From assembly GCF_000429865.1 (NCBI RefSeq), contig NZ_KE386977.1, positions 429,393-493,392 on the forward strand: a stretch of DNA of 64,000 nucleotides, written 5' to 3'. Positions 1 through 7,904 of this stretch are shown piece by piece. The notes under the pieces are model-generated. The model had not been told where the DNA came from and did no database searches. It saw only the letters and a program-made list of their open reading frames with translations. The translations under genes were made by a program, and so were the position numbers. Each line of letters starts with the position of its first letter. Position 1 is the stretch's first letter. This DNA is from Cucumibacter marinus DSM 18995. Its GTDB lineage: Bacteria; Pseudomonadota; Alphaproteobacteria; Rhizobiales; Devosiaceae.

Positions 1-96
1 CGCAGCAACGCCGGCCAGCACGAGCACGACGAGAACGGCGCGCTTCGGCCAGCGCCGACGGCTCCTGACTTGCGACTTTGTGGTTGATTCAGACAT
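1..96 (-). CDS. N-terminus of a membrane-anchored protein (partial)
   Basis: Only the first 32 residues are inside the window; the gene runs off the left edge. The start is the ATG at 96, preceded on the minus strand by an AGAAGGCGG-like ribosome site. The visible part is a very basic segment (residues 10-19 include RSRRRWPKR) followed by a hydrophobic stretch (AVLVVLVLAGVAA). This is a signal anchor or lipoprotein-like export signal. The arrangement recalls the short DUF2291 envelope proteins found beside sugar ABC importers, but that is only a guess from the N-terminus. A half-conserved LacI-type operator sits about 25 bp upstream of its start. Confidence 0.5.
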   Translation of the reverse strand, partial: MSESTTKSQVRSRRRWPKRAVLVVLVLAGVAA

Positions 97-121
97 GGCC
101 CCGCCTTCTGGATGGCTTTCT

Positions 122-137
122 TTGCATACGCAGCAAC
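122..137. promoter_or_regulatory. Candidate degenerate LacI-type operator
   Basis: The left half TTGCATAC matches exactly the left half of the operators at 1698, 7853 and 14543, but the right half (GCAGCAAC) is diverged. It lies just upstream of the minus-strand gene starting at 96, so it may regulate that gene weakly or be a decayed site. Confidence 0.35.
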
Positions 138-549
138 CCCCTGAGCGGATCGGCGGCCGGGCATCGAAATTGGCTGCTGGCGTGAACTGTGCGCTTTTCG
201 CAGTTGGCAGAAAAGTCGGGGCATTGGTCCCACAAGTCATCGCCCGGGCAGCGGTAATCTCTGACCATGAACATAACCACGACACTCGGACAGCCAGGCG
301 CGGGCGCAACCTCGTGATGATCGCCTGGTTCCTCGCGGTCGGCCGGTCGCTCTTGGTGGCGAGGCCCACGACTGCCATGGCGGCGGCGTGCCTACCGATA
401 GCGACAGCGTGACTGCCGATGGCCCGACCGGGAAACCCCCAGCCGAGCCTTTTACCGACAGATCAGCACAATGAGGAACGGAAGTGTCGCCATCACGCAG
501 CGCGCGGTCAGCACATCCACATCCCTGGCGAGGACATGGGCGGGCCCGG
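138..549. other. Non-coding stretch without a convincing gene
   Basis: About 410 bp with only short overlapping open frames of low-complexity, arginine-rich composition. No family is recognisable. Upstream traces of the decayed kduI gene may lie near its right end: a GEDMGGPG-like reading just before 550 is in a different frame from the clear kduI fragment. Confidence 0.5.
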
Positions 550-666
550 CATATTGTGGTCGCGAATGAACAGGCGGTACTATCCAAGGACTGCCCGGTC
601 CATTTCGGAGCCGGCGACCTTCAAGTCTTCACCGATACGGATTTCATCGCCATGCAGGATCAGCGC
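550..666 (+). pseudogene. kduI: Remnant of kduI (5-keto-4-deoxyuronate isomerase)
   Basis: In the frame starting at 550 the translation reads RHIVVANEQAVLSKDCPVHF, then GAGDLQVFTDTDF and IAMQDQR. From memory, KduI proteins end with a very similar block: RHIVV.NE.AVLSP..SIHSG, then a YTFIW.M.G.NQ.FTDMD segment and a final AM.DLR. The YTFIW.M.GENQ part is missing here, so about ten residues are deleted, and no intact upstream KduI frame is present. The fragment ends two bases before kduD, its usual operon partner. KduI normally isomerises 5-keto-4-deoxyuronate to the KduD substrate. Here it must be non-functional. Confidence 0.65.
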
Positions 667-668
667 CA

Positions 669-1430
669 ATGCCTTCCGAAGATCTGTTCAGCCTGACCGG
701 GCGGACCGCCATTGTCACCGGCGCCAATGCCGGAATCGGCCAGGCGATCGCTATCGCGCTTGTTGATGCCGGCGCCCGCGTGGCCGCTGTCGGCCGGTCG
801 CCCATGGATGAGACCATGGATCGGCTTGGTGCCAACAAGGACAGTTTGTTGCCGGTCAAAGCCGATCTGTCTTCCACTGCCGACATTCCCCGGATCATTG
901 CCGAAACGACGGACTGGGCCGGCACGGTCGACATTCTCGTCAACAATGCCGGCATCATCCGGCGCGGCGACGCCATCGATTTCACCGAGGACGATTGGGA
1001 CGCCGTCATGGATACCAATCTCAAATCGGCGTTCTTTCTGAGCCAGGGCGCCGCCCGCGTGATGATGGAAAACGGCGGAGGGAAGATCATCAACATCGCC
1101 TCTCTGCTCTCGTTTCAGGGCGGAATCCGCATCGCCTCCTACACCGCAAGCAAAAGCGGGCTGGCGGGGCTGACCCGGCTGCTGGCTTGCGAATGGGCGG
1201 GCAAGGGCATCAACGTCAACGCCATTGCGCCGGGCTACATCGCCACCAACATCAACACAAGCCTGCGCGATGACCCCGATCGCAACAAGGCAATCCTCGA
1301 CAGGATTCCAGCCGGCCATTGGGGCGACCCGCAGGACATTGCCGGCACCGCGGTCTTCCTCGCCTCGGACGCCGCGCGCTATGTCCATGGCGCTGTGATC
1401 CCGGTGGACGGAGGCTGGCTGGCACGCTGA
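669..1430 (+). CDS. kduD: 2-dehydro-3-deoxy-D-gluconate 5-dehydrogenase
   Basis: A 253-residue classical SDR. The TGANAGIG nucleotide-binding motif is at residues 17-24, NNAG at 92-95, and the catalytic Ser145/Tyr158/Lys162 set is intact. Several stretches are hallmark KduD sequence: VDILVNNAGIIRR, GGKIINIAS.LSFQGGIR, ILDRIPAGHWG and the C-terminal VDGGWLAR. KduD interconverts 2,5-diketo-3-deoxygluconate and 2-keto-3-deoxygluconate in cytosolic uronate (pectin, alginate, hyaluronan) degradation. The gene follows a kduI remnant, so here it has lost its isomerase partner and may draw substrate from another route. No strong ribosome site is visible before the ATG, and the next operon begins more than 400 bp downstream. 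Confidence 0.88.
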   Translation: MPSEDLFSLTGRTAIVTGANAGIGQAIAIALVDAGARVAAVGRSPMDETMDRLGANKDSLLPVKADLSSTADIPRIIAETTDWAGTVDILVNNAGIIRRGDAIDFTEDDWDAVMDTNLKSAFFLSQGAARVMMENGGGKIINIASLLSFQGGIRIASYTASKSGLAGLTRLLACEWAGKGINVNAIAPGYIATNINTSLRDDPDRNKAILDRIPAGHWGDPQDIAGTAVFLASDAARYVHGAVIPVDGGWLAR

Positions 1431-1696
1431 CGCCGGCCAACATCGCGGCCTGTCAAACCGCGCCAGCCCCCTTCATCCAGGCAAGGGCCTCGACCTGCCA
1501 TCGGTCGGTATCCAGCACCGGTTGCGGCTCTGCCGGGCGGCGGTCCCAACCGGGCGAACGGACCACCAAAGGACGACGACCCGGGCGCAAGCATGGGCAA
1601 GAGCCCCGGATTTCCGGCATTTCTCAATTGAAAGGCACCCGGATATGAGGCTGATTCATTCATAGTTGCGCCCAAAGAAAATGTGTGGTTAGCTTC
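1431..1696. other. Intergenic stretch upstream of the first LacI operator
   Basis: No recognisable gene. A 55-codon minus-strand open frame (ATG at 1620, stop at 1453) contains a protein-like tail (VVRSPGWDRRPAEPQPVL, then DTDRWQVEALAWMKGAGAV). It could be a short gene or the decayed end of one. Its ribosome site is weak and I recognise no family. Confidence 0.35.
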
Positions 1697-1697
1697 T

Positions 1698-1713
1698 TTG
1701 CATACGAATGCAA
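1698..1713. promoter_or_regulatory. LacI-type operator O1
   Basis: TTGCATACGAATGCAA, a near-perfect palindrome with one mismatched pair, about 135 bp upstream of the binding-protein start. It shares its 16-bp core with the sites at 7853, 11158 and 14543. Confidence 0.75.
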
Positions 1714-1722
1714 AACAGCCTG

Positions 1723-1738
1723 ATGCATACGTATGCCA
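1723..1738. promoter_or_regulatory. LacI-type operator O2
   Basis: ATGCATACGTATGCCA, a second copy of the same palindrome. It is centred 25 bp downstream of O1, so the importer operon carries a tandem operator pair, suited to cooperative binding of LacI dimers or a tetramer. Confidence 0.72.
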
Positions 1739-1845
1739 AGCGCGTAGTCGGCACCGTTTCGATCGCACGGGCAGGCCTCGGAATGGACGACGAGCGACAA
1801 TGCCAAGGTGGGAGGCATTACCAGGCTGACAAAGGAAGGGACACC

Positions 1846-3090
1846 ATGATTGGTTTCAAAACGACCGTACCGGCCGTGCTTGGCGCAGCGGCCCTCATTA
1901 CCCTCACCGCCGGGGTCGCGCTTGCCGACTGTGGCATCGAATCCGGTTCGGTGAGAATTCTCTCAAATGACTTCGAGGCGCTGCGCATCGTCAACTCGAT
2001 GGCGGAAGAATGCGCATCCGACAGCGTTACCGTAACGGCCAACGCCACCGCGGAGCACAAGAATATCCAGGGCCCGGCCCTGACCATCGACCCCGCCGAA
2101 TATACCGTTGCGGTCGTGGCCAACAATTCCATCGTCTCCCTGCTCAATGAAGGGCTGATCCGCCCGCTTGACGATCTGGTGGCGGAATATGGCGACAGCC
2201 TGCGCCCCAACCAGCTGATCAGCGTCGACGGCAAGGTCATGGCGATCGCCTTCATGGCGAACTCCCAGCACATGTTCTACCGCTCTGACATTCTCGAACA
2301 GGCCGGCGTTGATGTGCCGACCTCTTATGAGGAAGTCCTCGCGGCTGCACAGGCGATCCGCGATGCCGGCCTGATGGAATACCCGCTCGCCGCAGCCGAC
2401 AAGCCCGGCTGGGACCTCGCCGCCGAGTTCGTGAATATGTATCTGGGCACCGGTGACGACTTCTTCGTGCCTGGTTCCGCAGAGCTGGCCATCGACAATG
2501 AAAACGGTCTCGCCACCCTTGAGATGATGCGGGCAATGACCGAATTCATGGATCCCGACTACCTGACCTTTGACGCCAATGTGCTCAATCAGGAATGGGA
2601 TGCCGGCAATGTTGCGATCATGACCCAGTGGGGCTCGCTGGCCGGTGCCGCGACCGGTGAAAACGCCAACCCCGAGATTGCCGCCAACACCGCCTTCGCT
2701 GCCGCACCGACCTTCCATGGCGGATCAACTCCTGCTGTCGCCCTGTGGTGGGACGGCTTCACGATCGCCAAGAATATCTCGGACGAGGACGCCGCGGCTT
2801 CCTTCCAGGCCATGGTCCACGGCGCCAGCCCGCAGACCGTCGCTGCAAATCCGAATGTCGCAACCTGGCTTGTCGAAGGCTATGAGCCCGGCCCTGCTGC
2901 GGTCGGCGTGATCGCAACTGCCAATGGCGGTGCCCGCGCCTATCCCATGCAGCCCTATATGGGTCTGCTTCACACGGCCCTTTCGACCGAACTCGCCGAG
3001 TTCATGGCCGGTCAGGAAGATGCCGAACAGGCCCTGGCCGACGTCAAGGCCGCCTATTCGACGGCGGCTCGCGAAGCCGGCTTCCTCTAA
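1846..3090 (+). CDS. ABC transporter extracellular solute-binding protein (family 1)
   Basis: A 414-residue periplasmic binding protein of the maltose/sn-glycerol-3-P type. A Sec signal peptide occupies about residues 1-27 (hydrophobic core ending in GVALA), and the mature chain starts DCGIESG. The start at 1846 follows an AAAGGAAGG ribosome site; upstream in-frame codons would only add non-signal sequence and overlap the operators. Two cysteines early in the mature part (DCG and EEC) could form a disulphide. It delivers its ligand to the two permeases just downstream. The ligand is unknown. The operon context (amidase, HisD-like dehydrogenases, bicupin) suggests a small polar or amide-bearing compound rather than a plain oligosaccharide. 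Expression is probably repressed by LacI binding at 1698 and 1723. Confidence 0.88.
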   Translation: MIGFKTTVPAVLGAAALITLTAGVALADCGIESGSVRILSNDFEALRIVNSMAEECASDSVTVTANATAEHKNIQGPALTIDPAEYTVAVVANNSIVSLLNEGLIRPLDDLVAEYGDSLRPNQLISVDGKVMAIAFMANSQHMFYRSDILEQAGVDVPTSYEEVLAAAQAIRDAGLMEYPLAAADKPGWDLAAEFVNMYLGTGDDFFVPGSAELAIDNENGLATLEMMRAMTEFMDPDYLTFDANVLNQEWDAGNVAIMTQWGSLAGAATGENANPEIAANTAFAAAPTFHGGSTPAVALWWDGFTIAKNISDEDAAASFQAMVHGASPQTVAANPNVATWLVEGYEPGPAAVGVIATANGGARAYPMQPYMGLLHTALSTELAEFMAGQEDAEQALADVKAAYSTAAREAGFL

Positions 3091-3099
3091 GCCCTGCAC

Positions 3100-3134
3100 A
3101 AGGGCCGATCCGAAACCCGGATCGGCCCTTTTTT
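3100..3134 (+). terminator. Hairpin plus U-tract between binding-protein and permease genes
   Basis: A 13-bp perfect stem (AAGGGCCGATCCG with its complement at 3118-3130) and a 5-base loop, followed by a run of T. It lies 10 bp after the binding-protein stop, within the operon. Such structures usually attenuate transcription and protect the upstream mRNA, giving more binding protein than membrane components. Confidence 0.85.
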
Positions 3135-3278
3135 CGCTGAATGGGAAAACCTTCGGCTTCTTCGGGTTGTGCTTTACGCCGCGCTCGTGCTGCGGCCAAA
3201 GTTCAAGGCAAACGCTGCGCGCGCCTGACCTCTTGATGGTTGCAATGGTGCTGTGCCGCCCGCGTTCGGGGAAACATC

Positions 3279-4310
3279 ATGCCGCACAAGACCTTCTTCT
3301 GGTTCATCCTGCCCTCGGTCGTCGCGATGATCCTTTTCATCGCCCTGCCGATTGCCTCGGTGGTGATCCAGTCCGTGTATGTCGAGCACGAACGCGTGCT
3401 GGTGGAAGTCGAAAACTGCGGTCCTTTCGGCTGTTCGACCGAAGTCCGGGTCGACACCGAAGCAACCGAGCAGCTCCGAAGCGAGCAACCGCTGGGCCGG
3501 TTCAACGGCCTCGGGACCTATCTCAACCGTGCCCATCTGGCCGTTGAGGAAGTCGGCACGATCGTCTCGACGAGCGCGAGCATCGGCGAAGCGCTGACCC
3601 GGATCTACAACCTGCCCTTCTACAAGGCCTTCCTGTTCACCCTGATCTACTGCTTCGTGGTCACCCCGCTCGGCATCATGCTCGGCTTCACCATCGCACT
3701 TGCGGTCAATACGATACCCCGATTGCTCAAGGGGCCGGTGATCTTTTTCTCGCTCCTGCCGATGATCATCACACCCCTGATCGGCTCGCTGATCCTTTAC
3801 TGGATGTTTTCGAGCAACGGCATTCTCGGCGCCACGCTGCAGACCCTGTTCAACGACCCGACGCTGACATTGCGGCAGTCCCCCGCCCTGACCTGGATCA
3901 CCCTGCTCGTCTATGGCGTCTGGACGGCCGCGCCCTTCTCCTTCGTCGTCTTTTACGCGGGCCTGCAGACCGTGCCGGGTGACACGCTCGAATCCGCCAT
4001 GATCGATGGCGCCAGCCGCTGGGAGCGGGTGCGTTTCGTCATCATTCCGCACCTGGCACCGCTGGCCACGTTTGTCGGCCTTGTGCAGCTGATGGACAAT
4101 TTCCGGGTGTTCGAGCCGATCGTCGGCTTTTCTTCCGAAGCCAGCGCGACCTCGCTGTCCTGGCTCGTCTTCAACGATCTGGTCGGGCAGGATTCACAGG
4201 CCTTCGGGTCAGCCGCCGCCACTTCGGTGATCACCATTCTCGGTGTGGTCATCCTGCTCACGCCGGTGCTCATCCGCACCTGGCGCGATTTCAACGCCAA
4301 GGGAGCCTGA
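3279..4310 (+). CDS. Sugar-type ABC transporter permease (MalF-like)
   Basis: A 343-residue inner-membrane permease. The first membrane segment is at about residues 7-31. An unusually long extracytoplasmic segment (about 33-110) contains Cys47 and Cys52 and precedes the core of five membrane segments. The cytoplasmic EAA loop that docks on the ATPase reads ESAMIDGASRWERVRFVIIP. The start is the ATG at 3279 after a GGGGAAA site. It forms the channel with the next permease and is energised by the ATPase at 5206. The long insertion is reminiscent of the periplasmic P2 loop of MalF but has different sequence. Confidence 0.87.
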   Translation: MPHKTFFWFILPSVVAMILFIALPIASVVIQSVYVEHERVLVEVENCGPFGCSTEVRVDTEATEQLRSEQPLGRFNGLGTYLNRAHLAVEEVGTIVSTSASIGEALTRIYNLPFYKAFLFTLIYCFVVTPLGIMLGFTIALAVNTIPRLLKGPVIFFSLLPMIITPLIGSLILYWMFSSNGILGATLQTLFNDPTLTLRQSPALTWITLLVYGVWTAAPFSFVVFYAGLQTVPGDTLESAMIDGASRWERVRFVIIPHLAPLATFVGLVQLMDNFRVFEPIVGFSSEASATSLSWLVFNDLVGQDSQAFGSAAATSVITILGVVILLTPVLIRTWRDFNAKGA

Positions 4311-4313
4311 TCC

Positions 4314-5195
4314 ATGTCCGCAAGCGTCGGCAAGCAGCCCCTCTATCTCAAGGCAGCCATTTCCGGCTTTGTCATCCTGTGGCTGATCGTGGCCGCCTTC
4401 CCGTTCCTGTGGACGGTCTGGGGCTCGTTCAAGGTCGAGGCGGATTTCTTCTCCCGCGTCGGCTGGTGGAACGCGATCGTGGGTACACGAACCGAACTCC
4501 AGACCGGCAGTCCCTTCACCGGCGATGGCTATTATGGCGCCTGGGTGACCCGCGATTTCTGGCGGGCGGTGGTCAATACCGGGATCGTCACCATCAGCGT
4601 GACCGCCATCTCGCTGGTGCTCGGCACGCTGGGCGGATACGCACTGGCCCGCTCGGGACACAAATACGCCTTCTGGATCCTGATCGCCGCGCTGGTTTTC
4701 CGCGCCATGCCGCACATCACCCTGGTGTCCGGTTATCTGCTGCCCTTCTTCGAGCTCAACATCTGGGGCCATCTGGCCACTTCGATCATCGTGCTCGTCG
4801 CCATCAACCAGCCCTTCACGCTGTGGATGCTGCACTCCTTCTTTCTGTCGATCCCCAAGGATCTCGACGAGAGTGCCATGGTCGATGGCTGTACGCGCTT
4901 CCAGGCCTTCAGGCTGGTGGTGATCCCGGTGATGTGGCCGGGCGTGATCACCACGGGGCTGTTCAGCTTCCTGTTGGCCTATAACGACTTTGCGGTGACA
5001 TCGATGCTCCTGAGCCAGGACAACCAGACCATGGTGCCGAAGATCTCAAGCTTCCTCGGCTCGATCCAGGAACAGGGCAATGTGATGTATGCCGTGGCCG
5101 CCGTGGTCTCGGCCACCGTGCCCTTGTTCATCCTCGTTCTCTTCTTCCAACGCCAGATCGTCAGCGGTCTCACCGCCGGCGCGGTTAAAGGTTAG
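4314..5195 (+). CDS. Sugar-type ABC transporter permease (MalG-like)
   Basis: A 293-residue inner-membrane permease beginning 3 bp after the first permease, so translation is probably coupled. There are six predicted membrane segments. The first is at about residues 11-34, followed by a periplasmic loop (about 35-78) longer than usual. The EAA loop reads LDESAMVDGCTRFQAFRLVV. The C-terminus (FFQRQIVSGLTAGAVKG) is the standard MalG-family ending. It pairs with the product of the gene at 3279. Confidence 0.88.
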   Translation: MSASVGKQPLYLKAAISGFVILWLIVAAFPFLWTVWGSFKVEADFFSRVGWWNAIVGTRTELQTGSPFTGDGYYGAWVTRDFWRAVVNTGIVTISVTAISLVLGTLGGYALARSGHKYAFWILIAALVFRAMPHITLVSGYLLPFFELNIWGHLATSIIVLVAINQPFTLWMLHSFFLSIPKDLDESAMVDGCTRFQAFRLVVIPVMWPGVITTGLFSFLLAYNDFAVTSMLLSQDNQTMVPKISSFLGSIQEQGNVMYAVAAVVSATVPLFILVLFFQRQIVSGLTAGAVKG

Positions 5196-5205
5196 GACCA
5201 ACACC

Positions 5206-6261
5206 ATGGCCCAGATCCGTCTCAAGAACGTTTGCAAGCGTTGGGGCAGCTTTGTCGGCGTCGACAATTTCGACCTCGAGATTCCCGACCGCGAATTCCT
5301 GGTGCTGCTCGGCCCCTCCGGCTGCGGCAAGACCACGACCATGCGCATGATCGCCGGCCTCGAGACTGTCACCGAGGGTGAGATCTGGCTGGGAGACCGC
5401 ATGGTCAACAAGCTCGAGCCCAAGGACCGGGACATCTCGATGGTGTTCCAGAGCTATGGCCTCTACCCGAACATGACCGTTTACGAGAACATCCGCTTCC
5501 CGCTCCGGGTGCGCCGGATCCCCAAGGAGGAGCATGACAAGCGGGTCATGCGGGCAGCGGAGATGGTGGAGCTCACCGACTTCCTGCATCGCCGACCCGC
5601 GGCCCTTTCAGGTGGTCAGCGTCAGCGCGTGGCCCTCGCCCGGGCCATCGTGCGCGAGCCCAACGCGTTTTTGATGGACGAGCCGCTTTCCAATCTCGAT
5701 GCCAAGCTGCGCGTTTCGACGCGGGCGCAGATCAAGAACCTGCATCACACCCTCAAGACCACCACCATCTATGTGACCCACGACCAGATCGAAGCCATGA
5801 CCCTGGCCGACCGGGTGGTGGTGATGAACAAGGGCGTGGTGCAGCAGGTCGGCACGCCGACCGAGATCTACGACACACCCGCCAACACCTTTGTTGCCGG
5901 CTTCATCGGGTCGCCAGCCATGAACCTGATCGCCGGCACTATGAAGGACGGTGTTTTCTCGGGACAGAACATCTCCGTGTCCGGCTTCAACAAGTCGATT
6001 GCCGGTGAGGTCACGTTGGGCTTCAGAGCCGAAGATGCCAATGTCGCGACCGAAGGCGGCGAAATATCCGCCCCGATCTACTCGATCGAACTGCTCGGGG
6101 AAGCGACAATGATTTCCATGCGGGTTGCCGGCGAACTGGTTTCCATCAAGGCAGCCAAGGATTTCCGTGCCGAAATCGGCGATACTATCTCCGCATCCGT
6201 GCCGGCCGGGATTTGTCATCTGTTCGACAGCAAGACCGGCGCCCGGATCGAACAGGATTGA
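5206..6261 (+). CDS. ABC transporter ATP-binding protein (UgpC/MalK type)
   Basis: A 351-residue ATPase. Walker A is GPSGCGKT at 36-43, Q-loop FQSYG at 81-85, signature LSGGQ at 134-138, Walker B FLMDE at 155-159 and switch His192. A C-terminal TOBE-type regulatory domain follows (about 235-351). The ATG at 5206 lies 10 bp after the second permease stop. It powers the importer encoded by the three preceding genes. Two other ATPases of the same type are in this window (33013 and 55796), and any of them might serve the transporter at 18-21 kb that lacks one. Confidence 0.9.
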   Translation: MAQIRLKNVCKRWGSFVGVDNFDLEIPDREFLVLLGPSGCGKTTTMRMIAGLETVTEGEIWLGDRMVNKLEPKDRDISMVFQSYGLYPNMTVYENIRFPLRVRRIPKEEHDKRVMRAAEMVELTDFLHRRPAALSGGQRQRVALARAIVREPNAFLMDEPLSNLDAKLRVSTRAQIKNLHHTLKTTTIYVTHDQIEAMTLADRVVVMNKGVVQQVGTPTEIYDTPANTFVAGFIGSPAMNLIAGTMKDGVFSGQNISVSGFNKSIAGEVTLGFRAEDANVATEGGEISAPIYSIELLGEATMISMRVAGELVSIKAAKDFRAEIGDTISASVPAGICHLFDSKTGARIEQD

Positions 6262-6283
6262 CCGGCATCGAGCAGAATTCACC

Positions 6284-6460
6284 ATGTCCACCCCGAAGCG
6301 CGATTCCCTGACCCCCCAAGACCTCGACCAGGCGCTCACGGCCGCCGGCATTGAAACCGACGGCGCCAACCGGGAGGCGATTTTCGCCATCGCGGCCTGG
6401 CTCGACCAGGGACTTCAACGTCTTGCCGAGCGCGAGACAGAAAGCGCTGCCGGGTCATGA
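6284..6460 (+). CDS. AtzG-like small amidase partner (DUF4089 type)
   Basis: A 58-residue, helix-rich acidic protein starting 22 bp after the ATPase and overlapping the amidase start by 4 bases (ATGA). Its size, its position directly before an AtzE/GatA-type amidase and its content (DLDQALTAAGIETDGANREA, then a helix with AAWLDQGLQRLAERE) match the AtzG-like subunits. Those pack against the amidase and stabilise it, analogous to GatC beside GatA. No catalytic role is expected. Automated gene callers could easily skip this gene. Confidence 0.68.
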   Translation: MSTPKRDSLTPQDLDQALTAAGIETDGANREAIFAIAAWLDQGLQRLAERETESAAGS

Positions 6461-7830
6461 GTCTCGCCGATCTGTCGATCACGGAAGCGGGCGCGCTGCT
6501 CCAAAGGCGCGACATCTCCGCGACCGAATTGCTGGACCAGCATCTCGACCGGATTGCCGAACGCAATCCCGTGCTCTCCGCCTTTGTGCATGTCGCCGGA
6601 GAGCAGGCCCGTCTGCAGGCCCGGGTGGCCGACGCGGCCCTCGCCAGTGGTGACGAATGCGGTCCCCTGACCGGCATTCCGGTTGCCATCAAGGATCTCA
6701 TCGATACAGCGGACATGCCGACCCAGTACGGTTCGCGGCTCTTCGCCGGCCATCGACCTGAACACGATGCTGGTTGCGTGGCAGCGCTCCGGCGTGCCGG
6801 TGCCGTCATCATCGGAAAGGCCGCGACCTATGAGTTCGCCACCGTCGGTCCGAGTTTCGATACGCCCTTTCCCCCGGCACTGAACCCCCGAGACCCCGAA
6901 CACATCACCGGCGGATCGTCTTCCGGATCGGCCGCTGCTGTGGCGGATGGCATGGTTCGGCTGGCCATCGGCACCGACACCGGCGGATCCGTGCGCAGCC
7001 CGGCGAGCTATTGCGGGATCGTGGGGTTCAAACCGGCACAGGGACAGATCCCCGCAACCGGTGTCTTTCCCCTGTCGCCAAGCCTAGATCATGTCGGAAC
7101 CCTGGCTGCCAGCGTGCGTGAAGCCGCCCTTGGCCATGCGGCAATGACCGGCACCGGACAGGATCAGTCTGTCTTCTCCGGCGCCGCGCACGGTACGAGA
7201 CTGGGCTATGCCCGCGACTGGTTCGCAACCGACCCTCAACTCGGACCGGGCGTCCTCGACGCACTCGACACGGCCGTGTCGATGCTCTCGCTCACCGGGG
7301 CGCAAATCGCCGAGATCACCCTGCCTGACTATGCGGACTTCGAAACGGCGGCCGCCGTGATCCTGCATGGCGAGTCCTTTGCCATTCACAAGCAGCGCCT
7401 CGCCGAGCATCAGGACGGAATGGGCATCAAGACCTTCCGCACCCTGGCAGCGGGTGCCGCCATCGCGCCATCCGATATCGATCTCGCGCGCCGGACCGGC
7501 AAGCGACTCAAGGCCGCGCTCGATGCTGTGTTCGAAACCGTGGACGTGATCGCGACCGCCACGACCCTGACCACGGCCCCTCAATTGGCACTGTTCGAAG
7601 GCGCCGACGCCGTCTGGACGCCCATGCGCACCATCGGGTTCAACCTTACCGGACATCCCTCGCTGTCGGTTCCCTGTGGGTTTTCCCGCGGATTGCCGGT
7701 CGGCATGCAGCTGATTGCCAGGCCGGGAAACGAGGTCGCTCTTTTCGCGCTGGGCCACGCCTTCGAGATGGCCACCGACCATGCCTCGTTCCGGCCCGCC
7801 ATTCTCGAACCAATCGCGGCCGACCACTAG
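6457..7830 (+). CDS. Amidase, AtzE/GatA family (amidase signature)
   Basis: A 457-residue amidase-signature enzyme with an intact Ser-cisSer-Lys triad: Lys79 (IPVAIKD), Ser154 in TGGSSSGSAA and the nucleophile Ser178 in GTDTGGSVRSP. It hydrolyses a carboxamide to the acid and ammonia in the cytosol. The overlap with the AtzG-like gene suggests an obligate heteromer, as in biuret/1-carboxybiuret hydrolase. Being last in the importer operon and upstream of the hisD-like operon, it likely deaminates the imported compound or a later intermediate. The actual amide substrate cannot be read from the sequence. Confidence 0.85.
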   Translation: MSLADLSITEAGALLQRRDISATELLDQHLDRIAERNPVLSAFVHVAGEQARLQARVADAALASGDECGPLTGIPVAIKDLIDTADMPTQYGSRLFAGHRPEHDAGCVAALRRAGAVIIGKAATYEFATVGPSFDTPFPPALNPRDPEHITGGSSSGSAAAVADGMVRLAIGTDTGGSVRSPASYCGIVGFKPAQGQIPATGVFPLSPSLDHVGTLAASVREAALGHAAMTGTGQDQSVFSGAAHGTRLGYARDWFATDPQLGPGVLDALDTAVSMLSLTGAQIAEITLPDYADFETAAAVILHGESFAIHKQRLAEHQDGMGIKTFRTLAAGAAIAPSDIDLARRTGKRLKAALDAVFETVDVIATATTLTTAPQLALFEGADAVWTPMRTIGFNLTGHPSLSVPCGFSRGLPVGMQLIARPGNEVALFALGHAFEMATDHASFRPAILEPIAADH

Positions 7831-7848
7831 ATTCCGACTTTACTTTAC

Positions 7849-7872
7849 ACATTTGCATACGTATGCAAATGT
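7849..7872. promoter_or_regulatory. LacI-type operator O3 (24-bp perfect palindrome)
   Basis: Left arm ACATTTGCATAC, right arm its exact reverse complement, with no spacer. It is 33 bp before the hisD-like start, in the promoter of the operon that contains the lacI-family gene itself, so autoregulation is expected. It is the best copy of the motif in the window. Confidence 0.85.
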
Positions 7873-7904
7873 CAATTCAAACGAGATCGAGGAGCTGACT
7901 TCCC

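Noticed and set aside
660-1388. A 242-residue minus-strand open frame opposite kduD
   Set aside because: Composition is that of a reverse-complement shadow, and the plus strand encodes a clear, full-length KduD.
3174-4052. A 292-residue minus-strand open frame opposite the first permease
   Set aside because: Highly charged, repetitive Asp/Arg/Glu/His composition typical of an antisense shadow of a membrane-protein gene.
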